From assembly GCA_031428635.1 (NCBI GenBank), contig JANPPS010000247.1:1-7900 (forward strand): a stretch of DNA of 7,900 bases, in the 5' to 3' direction. The DNA is from JANPPS01 sp031428635 (lineage in GTDB: Bacteria > Pseudomonadota > Alphaproteobacteria > Acetobacterales > Acetobacteraceae). Position numbers and translations under genes: made by a program. Under the pieces are notes generated by a model. It saw nothing but the letters and a program-made list of their open reading frames with translations, did not search any database and had not been told where the DNA came from. Shown one piece after another: positions 1 through 4,246 of the stretch. How positions within the stretch are numbered: the stretch's first letter is position 1; each line of letters begins with the position of its first letter.

Positions 1-2012
1 TTGATGATTTCCAACGGCGGCATGGTCGCCATCGCCTCATCTAGCTCGTCCGCCAGGCCCTTACGGTCGCCGTCGATGATGCGGTCCTTAAGGCGCCCCT
101 GCACCGTCTCGGCCCGCACCTTCTTCACCGCATTCGCCGCCTTGCGATCGGCGAACATCTCCAGCAGCACCTTCAGCGGGTCGTAATCCTCGCGCCGGCG
201 GTCGAATAGCAGGTCTTCCATGACCTGAATTTCCTCGGCAGAGATCAAATGCATCGGACGGATCTTGCTCACATGCACGATCGCACCTGTCATGCCGGCA
301 CGGACGGCGTGGTCGAGAAACACGGAGTTCAGCACGGCGCGAGCGGCCGGGTTGAGGCCGAAGCTGATGTTGCTGAGCCCAAGCATGATCTGCACGTCCG
401 GAAACTCGTCACGGATCAGCTTGATGCCCTCTAGCGTCCATTGGCCGAGCTTGCGGTCATCCTCGTTGCCCGTCGCGACCGTGAACGTCAGCGGATCGAT
501 CATCAGGTCCGATTGCGGCAGGCCATGCACGTCGCACGCGAAGTGAATCAGCCGGCGCGCGACGGCCAGCTTGTCCTGCGGCGTCTTGGCCATGCCAGTC
601 TCGTCGATCGTGAGCGCGATCACGGCGGCGCCAAATTTTTTGGCGAGCACCAGGCGCTCGCGGGCGGCTTCCTCACCGTCTTCGAAGTTGATCGAGTTGA
701 TGATCGGCTTACCGCCATGCAGCTTCAGCGCGCTCTCCAGCACGATCGTCTCGGTGCTGTCGATCACGAGGGGGGTGTTCACGCTGCTGGTGAAGCGGGT
801 GATGACCTCGTTCATCTCCTTGATTTCGTCGCGGCCGACGAAGGCCGTGCAGATGTCGAGACTGTTGGATCCCTCCGCGATCTGCTCGCGGCCCATGGTG
901 ACGCAGCCATCCCAGTCGCCGGTCTCCTGCAGTTCACGCCATTTGCGGCTGCCGTTCGCGTTGCAGCGTTCGCCGATGCTGAAATAGCTGTTTTCTTGGC
1001 GCAGCGGCGTGGCACCGTACAGGCTCGCGACCGACGGGACCCAGAAATGGGTGCGGGCGATCGGTGCCGGGCGGGCGCGCGTGCCGGCCCGGCGGCGTAG
1101 CATCGCGTCCAGCGCCTCGATATGGCTGATCGTCGTGCCGCAGCAGCCGCCGACCAAATTCAGCCCGTCCTCCGCCACGAACCGCTCGACCCAGATAGCC
1201 ATCTGCGCCGCATCCAACGGATAGTGGGTTTGGCCGTCCACCAATTCCGGCAGGCCGGCATTGGGCTGGATCGACAGCAGGCCGGGCCAGTTGGCAGCGA
1301 GCCAGCGGACGTGCTCCGCCATCTCCTGCGGTCCGGTCGCGCAATTGAGCCCGATCAGCGGCACGTCCAGCGCGTGGACAACGACGGCGGCGGCGGCGAT
1401 GTCCGACCCAACTAGCAACGTACCCGTCGTTTCGACGGTTACCTGCACAAAAATCGGCGTGTCGGTACCGGCCTCGGCCCGCGCGCGTTTGACGCCATTA
1501 ACGGCCGCCTTGATCTGCAGCGTGTCCTGGCAGGTTTCGATCAGTATCGCGTCCACGCCGCCGGCGATCAGGCCCTGCGATTGCTGGAACAGCGCCGTCT
1601 CCAGCGGATCGTACGCGATGTTACCCAGGCTCGGCAGCTTGGTTCCCGGTCCGATGCTGCCCAGCACCCAGCGATGGCGGCCGTCGGCGAAACTGTCCGC
1701 CGCCTCCCGCGCCAATTCTGCACCCAGCCGGTTGATCTCGTGCGTGCGCTCCTCCAGCCCGAACTCGGCGAGCGTCAGGGGGGAGCCGCCGAACGTATTG
1801 GTCTCCACCATATCGGCGCCCGCCGCGAAGTAACCGCGGTGGATGTCACGGATCAGGTCGGGACGGGACAGGGTCAGGATTTCGGTGCAGTTTTCCTGGT
1901 TCCAGTAATCCGCTTCCACATCGAGGGTGAGCGCCTGTACGCGACTACCCATGCCGCCGTCACACAGCAGGACCTGGTCACGCAGCGCGTCGAGCAAATG
2001 CGGTCGGGTCAT
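1..2012 (-). CDS. metH: Cobalamin-dependent methionine synthase (N-terminal part, cut by left edge)
   Basis: This enzyme transfers the methyl group of 5-methyltetrahydrofolate to homocysteine through cobalamin, making methionine and tetrahydrofolate in the cytoplasm. The visible 670 codons start MTRPHLLDALRDQVLLCDGGMG. The homocysteine-binding barrel covers about residues 1-310. Its zinc ligands are Cys224 (in GLNCATGP) and Cys290/Cys291 (in GGCCGTT), matching Cys247/310/311 of E. coli MetH. The folate-binding barrel begins near 345 (SIGERCNANGS) and continues through IDSTE, INSINFEDG, TIDETGMAKT, DPLTFTVATG and LGLSNISFGLNPAAR. After about 590 (DRRREDYDPL) comes the start of the helical cap before the B12 domain. 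The cobalamin and reactivation domains must lie beyond base 1, because full-length MetH has roughly 1150-1250 residues. The start ATG (2012-2010) overlaps the TGA of the upstream regulator gene as ATGA, which implies translational coupling. The folate domain resembles, from memory, the type seen in actinobacteria more than E. coli MetH. Identity is very secure. Confidence 0.96.
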   Translation of the reverse strand, partial: MTRPHLLDALRDQVLLCDGGMGSRVQALTLDVEADYWNQENCTEILTLSRPDLIRDIHRGYFAAGADMVETNTFGGSPLTLAEFGLEERTHEINRLGAELAREAADSFADGRHRWVLGSIGPGTKLPSLGNIAYDPLETALFQQSQGLIAGGVDAILIETCQDTLQIKAAVNGVKRARAEAGTDTPIFVQVTVETTGTLLVGSDIAAAAVVVHALDVPLIGLNCATGPQEMAEHVRWLAANWPGLLSIQPNAGLPELVDGQTHYPLDAAQMAIWVERFVAEDGLNLVGGCCGTTISHIEALDAMLRRRAGTRARPAPIARTHFWVPSVASLYGATPLRQENSYFSIGERCNANGSRKWRELQETGDWDGCVTMGREQIAEGSNSLDICTAFVGRDEIKEMNEVITRFTSSVNTPLVIDSTETIVLESALKLHGGKPIINSINFEDGEEAARERLVLAKKFGAAVIALTIDETGMAKTPQDKLAVARRLIHFACDVHGLPQSDLMIDPLTFTVATGNEDDRKLGQWTLEGIKLIRDEFPDVQIMLGLSNISFGLNPAARAVLNSVFLDHAVRAGMTGAIVHVSKIRPMHLISAEEIQVMEDLLFDRRREDYDPLKVLLEMFADRKAANAVKKVRAETVQGRLKDRIIDGDRKGLADELDEAMATMPPLEII

Positions 2013-2959
2013 TGGGCGATCTCCAGAACGGGGGAGTAGGCGGGGACGGTGGCACGCCAGATGCGAACCTCGAACGGACCCGGAATGTGGGCTGGCGCGG
2101 CAGCGTGCAAACCGGCTTGGCGCAGCAGGTCGTGCATTTGCCCGTCGGAGAAACCCGGCCAGCGATGGGCCAGCCGCTCCGACAGCTCGGCACTGCCATG
2201 CGGTGCCAGGTCGACGACCAGCAACTGGCCGGATGGCGCCAGCACGCGCGCGGCCTCGGCCAGGGCAGCGGCCGGGTCCTCGGCATAGTGAAGCACCATT
2301 TGCAGCACGATCGCGTCGTATGGGCCGGTCAGCGGTAGGCGGTACATGTCGGCCTGACGCACGGCGCAGTGGCCGAGGCCCGCGCGCGACAGCCGGGTGC
2401 GGGCCAGCGCCAGCATCGCCCGGCTGGCGTCCACACCCAGGCCGTGGCTGACGCGCGGTGCCAGGCGTTCTAGTAGATGCCCGGTGCCGGTGCCGATATC
2501 GAGCAGCCTGCCGAGCGGCTCCGACCCCAGCGCCGCGTCCAGCGCCTCGCCGATCTGTTCGGCTGGCAGATCCAGCGCCCGAAGCTCGTCCCAATCCGCG
2601 CCGGCCCGGCGGAAACTATCCGACGCGATCCGTGCCCGTTCGGCCACGACCCGGGCGGCTCCGCGACGATCGGCCGCCATCACCGGATCGTCGGGCAGGC
2701 GCTGCAGGATGTCATGCACAAGGCCCGGGCCGGGCGGCACTGTGAACCAGACGTTGGCACCTTCCCGCACCCGCTCTAGCGCGCCAGCATCGCAAAGCAG
2801 GCGCAGGTGACGCGATAGACGTGGTTGGCTTTGGCCAAGAATTTCGGTGAAGTCCATCACGCAAAACGACCCGCGGGCGGCCAGCGCCAGCAGGCGGAGT
2901 CGGGTGGACTCGGCGCACGCGCGCAGGGTAGAGAGCATGGTGTCCATGGGTTGACGCAT
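2009..2959 (-). CDS. ArsR-family regulator fused to SAM-dependent methyltransferase domain (SahR-like)
   Basis: The product (316 residues) has two parts. Residues about 8-75 form an ArsR-type winged helix, with the recognition region around ILGQSQPRLSRHLRLLCDAG at 40-59. Residues about 145-260 form a class I methyltransferase fold: motif I LLDIGTGTGHLLERLA (152-167), the acidic GVDAS (175-179), then an adenine-pocket-like RQADMYRLPL and a LVVDLAPHG strand. Fusions of this shape beside metH/metF are known in proteobacteria and resemble SahR, an ArsR-family repressor of methionine and S-adenosylhomocysteine recycling genes. The C-terminal domain probably senses SAM or SAH, but enzymatic activity cannot be excluded. 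No metal-binding cysteine pair typical of ArsR/SmtB metal sensors is seen in the HTH. The stop overlaps the metH start (ATGA). The start is uncertain: the ATG at 2959 has an AAGGA-like element 12 bases upstream, inside the inverted repeat, but in-frame ATGs at 2947 and 2938 would also give an intact HTH. The gene is probably autoregulated through 2960-2981. Confidence 0.9.
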   Translation of the reverse strand: MRQPMDTMLSTLRACAESTRLRLLALAARGSFCVMDFTEILGQSQPRLSRHLRLLCDAGALERVREGANVWFTVPPGPGLVHDILQRLPDDPVMAADRRGAARVVAERARIASDSFRRAGADWDELRALDLPAEQIGEALDAALGSEPLGRLLDIGTGTGHLLERLAPRVSHGLGVDASRAMLALARTRLSRAGLGHCAVRQADMYRLPLTGPYDAIVLQMVLHYAEDPAAALAEAARVLAPSGQLLVVDLAPHGSAELSERLAHRWPGFSDGQMHDLLRQAGLHAAAPAHIPGPFEVRIWRATVPAYSPVLEIAQ

Positions 2960-2981
2960 GACATAAACTTATCCTTATGTC
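2960..2981. promoter_or_regulatory. Inverted-repeat operator candidate for the SahR-like regulator
   Basis: A perfect 7-base inverted repeat, GACATAA-N8-TTATGTC, is AT-rich in very GC-rich surroundings. It directly abuts the upstream ATG of the ArsR-methyltransferase gene (2959) and ends 8 bases before the ATG of the divergent small gene (2990). On the minus strand the inner sequence reads ATAAGGATAAGTTTAT, close to the AT-rich palindromes bound by ArsR-family proteins. It resembles what I recall of SahR sites, but that match was not checked. A repressor bound here could block both divergent genes and could also mask the AAGGA ribosome-binding element of the regulator. The palindrome is seen directly; its function is inferred. 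Confidence 0.6.
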
Positions 2982-2989
2982 CACGTGCC

Positions 2990-3289
2990 ATGCGCATCGA
3001 CGCCCGAGTTCCCGTCCGGTTCGGCCCAGCCAGCAGCCTGCAGCCGGGTGAGGCGCTGGTCACAGTCGGCGTGGCCGGGCACGACCCGGGGTGTGCGTGC
3101 TGCCTGCCGCGCTCGGCCGCCGGGATGGCACTTGCGGCCTTGTTTTTAGCGCGCGCGACTGGCGCCGTGCCTTGGTTTACTGGCGTCGTTGCGGACATGG
3201 CCGACCGTGCGGCGATCGAGGTCGCATTGCGGACCGACCCGGTTGCGACGGCGCGGTTCCGTGGTCCACCGTCAGGCCCAGACCGCTAG
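2990..3289 (+). CDS. Small uncharacterised protein with a GCACC cysteine cluster
   Basis: This 99-residue protein begins MRIDARVPVRFGP, and I cannot name its family. The centre carries GHDPGCACCLPR (residues 30-41), with three cysteines at 35, 37 and 38 and a nearby His31, which could bind a metal or take part in redox chemistry. An alanine-rich helical stretch follows (MALAALFLARATG), then PWFTGVVADMADRAAIEVALRTDPVATARFR, which looks like a small folded domain. There is no signal peptide or clear membrane segment. Third codon positions are mostly G or C, so this is likely a real gene despite lacking a Shine-Dalgarno sequence; it may be leaderless or weakly translated. It is divergent from the SahR-like regulator and the palindrome at 2960-2981 lies just before its start, so it may belong to the same regulon. 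The last ten residues (GPPSGPDR end) look less structured. An open-frame extension upstream to 2825 runs antisense to the regulator and is not credible. Confidence 0.6.
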   Translation: MRIDARVPVRFGPASSLQPGEALVTVGVAGHDPGCACCLPRSAAGMALAALFLARATGAVPWFTGVVADMADRAAIEVALRTDPVATARFRGPPSGPDR

Positions 3290-3400
3290 CTTTAGCAGGC
3301 GCAGCTCGACCGACCCGCCGTGCACGTTCAGGGCCGGCGTCCAGTCCGCATTACGGGCAATCGCCTGATGTAAAGGCCGGATTTCGCCGCCAGCGACCGA
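3272..3400 (-). pseudogene. Possible gene remnant in frame downstream of the acetyltransferase
   Basis: After the TAA of the acetyltransferase the same minus-strand frame stays open for 42 codons to a TGA at 3274-3272. It reads like protein, with the stretches IRPLHQAIARNADWTPALNV and HGGSVELRLLKLAVWA. Codon third positions are mostly G or C and the residue mix (aliphatic, charged, Trp) looks natural. There is no ATG, and no convincing start or ribosome-binding site of its own. Its end overlaps the last 18 bases of the convergent small gene. It could be the C-terminal remnant of a lost gene, a tail separated from the acetyltransferase by a nonsense change, or chance in high-GC DNA. The acetyltransferase already looks complete, so the tail idea is weaker. 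I do not recognise the family. Confidence 0.25.
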
Positions 3401-3916
3401 TTATGGTACGTCCGTGTCGCCCTGGCCGAGGGCTCGCTGCATATAGACGGTGTCTACCCACCGTCCGAACTTGAACCCGGACGCGCGCAACAACCCGGCG
3501 CGATGGAAACCAAGAGAGCTGTGCACGCCGATCGAGCCGACGTTCTCGCTGTCGCCGATCACGGCCACCATCTGACGGAAGCCGGCCGCCTCCGCATGGG
3601 TCAGCAGTGCTGCGACCAGCGCTTTGCCGACGCCCTGGCCGCGCACGTCCTCACGAACGTAAATGCTGGTCTCGGCCGTGTAGCGGTAGGCGGATCGGTC
3701 ACGCAGCTGGTTGTAGTAGGCATACCCCAGCACGCCGGTCGCGTCGGTCGAAACGAGGAACGCGCAGTGCTTGCTGATAATGGCGTCATAGCGTTCAGCC
3801 ATCTCCTCAACCGAGGGGGGCACCTCCTCGAACGTGCCGGCACCGTGGAGCACGTGATGGGCGTAGATAGCTTGGATGTCGGGTATGTCGGGCGTGGCGG
3901 CGGGGCGTATGTCCAT
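3401..3916 (-). CDS. GNAT N-acetyltransferase, phosphinothricin/methionine sulfoximine type
   Basis: This 171-residue protein has the usual length of the Pat/Bar/MddA group, which acetylates phosphinothricin, methionine sulfoximine or related small amines with acetyl-CoA in the cytoplasm. The start MDIRPAATPDIPDIQAIYAHHV and the segment GAGTFEEVPPSVEEMAERYD are typical of the group. The acetyl-CoA pyrophosphate loop is VRGQGVGKAL (91-100), preceded by the TAETSIYVRED strand. The closing motifs are SLGFHRAGLLRASGFKFGRW and VDTVYMQRAL (134-163). The real substrate cannot be read from sequence and may be a natural metabolite. The ATG at 3916 gives the family's normal N-terminus; no clear Shine-Dalgarno sequence precedes it, and the -10-like box is so close that the message may be nearly leaderless. 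The gene stands alone, convergent with the small CACC gene and divergent from the secretion operon. Family assignment is secure, substrate is not. Confidence 0.92.
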   Translation of the reverse strand: MDIRPAATPDIPDIQAIYAHHVLHGAGTFEEVPPSVEEMAERYDAIISKHCAFLVSTDATGVLGYAYYNQLRDRSAYRYTAETSIYVREDVRGQGVGKALVAALLTHAEAAGFRQMVAVIGDSENVGSIGVHSSLGFHRAGLLRASGFKFGRWVDTVYMQRALGQGDTDVP

Positions 3917-3922
3917 GATGCG

Positions 3923-3952
3923 ATATTAGAACGGTCAGGCGGTGGGGGTAAA
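3923..3952 (-). promoter_or_regulatory. Weak promoter candidate for the acetyltransferase gene
   Basis: On the minus strand a TTTACC box (3952-3947) and a TAATAT box (3928-3923) are 18 bases apart. Each matches four of six bases of the sigma-70 consensus. Transcription would begin close to the ATG at 3916, which fits the missing Shine-Dalgarno sequence. This rests on weak matches alone. Confidence 0.25.
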
Positions 3953-4005
3953 TGATGTGCAGCCCGGCCGTGCTGTAATGCCGCCCTCGATCGCCAGGGC
4001 CGGTG

Positions 4006-4027
4006 GCGTGTACTTGATTGCGTGTAC
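4006..4027. repeat. 8-base direct repeat GCGTGTAC, spacing 14
   Basis: Two exact copies of GCGTGTAC lie at 4006-4013 and 4020-4027 with TTGATT between them, so equivalent bases are 14 apart. This could be a tandem activator site for the downstream secretion operon or simply a chance repeat. It lies about 220 bases before the transporter start. Confidence 0.3.
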
Positions 4028-4180
4028 CCGGCGAGCATGATCGGACCGAGGACGGATGCGTTGGTCAGATCGCTTGTGTTAGGGTTAGAAGAACACGAAC
4101 CGGGCCGATGAGGGAGCGTGGACACTGCCGCTGTGCCGAAATTTAAGGATTGTTTAGGCCGAAACGTGGTACTGAGCTGG

Positions 4181-4211
4181 TTGTCAAGAGCACGTTGTTC
4201 GGCCGCTTAAT
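4181..4211 (+). promoter_or_regulatory. Weak promoter candidate for the type I secretion operon
   Basis: TTGTCA (4181-4186) matches the -35 consensus at five of six bases. A poorer -10 box, CTTAAT (4206-4211), lies 19 bases further on and inside the small hairpin GCCGC-TTAATT-GCGGC. Spacing is longer than ideal, so this is only a candidate. Confidence 0.2.
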
Positions 4212-4233
4212 TGCGGCTTAGCAGTATGTTAGG

Positions 4234-4239
4234 TAAGGA
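4234..4239 (+). promoter_or_regulatory. Shine-Dalgarno sequence deciding the GTG start of the transporter
   Basis: TAAGGA at 4234-4239 stands 7 bases before an in-frame GTG at 4247, an ideal distance. It is too far (19 bases) from the next ATG at 4259. It lies downstream of the alternative starts TTG 4211 and ATG 4226, which lack any such element. This favours GTG 4247 as the real start. Confidence 0.6.
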
Positions 4240-4246
4240 TGTTGGT

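Larger units (their letters stand above)
3917..4246. other. Intergenic region between divergent acetyltransferase and secretion genes
   Basis: I see no convincing gene in these 330 bases on either strand; the open frames across it give low-complexity, unnatural protein. It should hold the promoters of both divergent units. Visible elements are the weak acetyltransferase promoter, an 8-base direct repeat GCGTGTAC (4006-4013 and 4020-4027), a more AT-rich stretch from about 4137 to 4246, a small GCCGC-TTAATT-GCGGC hairpin (4202-4217), and the ribosome-binding site of the transporter gene. An unannotated small RNA cannot be excluded from sequence alone. Confidence 0.5.

Noticed and set aside
1..20. 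MetH lacking its cobalamin and reactivation domains
   Set aside because: The frame is still open at the window edge, so this is a boundary effect and not a truncated gene.
249..2039. Several long open frames on the plus strand across the left part
   Set aside because: They lie antisense to metH, whose minus-strand frame is uninterrupted for 670 codons with all family motifs. Such shadows are common in high-GC DNA.
2825..2989. N-terminal extension of the CACC protein back to an ATG at 2825
   Set aside because: It would run antisense through the conserved HTH of the regulator and across the palindrome; the family-like part begins at the ATG at 2990.
4079..4088. TTAGGGTTAG telomere-like sequence
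   Set aside because: Only about one and a half repeat units in an intergenic region; chance occurrence.
3601..4125. A 174-codon minus-strand open frame overlapping the acetyltransferase and the intergenic region
   Set aside because: Its product is rich in Arg, Pro and Thr without domain pattern, and it overlaps the clear GNAT gene in another frame.
4202..4217. GCCGC-TTAATT-GCGGC hairpin as a transcription terminator
   Set aside because: The stem is only five base pairs with no following T run, and it sits just upstream of a gene start, not after a gene.
4211..4246. TTG 4211 or ATG 4226 as the start of the secretion ATPase
   Set aside because: Neither has a Shine-Dalgarno sequence, whereas TAAGGA stands 7 bases before GTG 4247. 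ATG 4226 remains a possible alternative.
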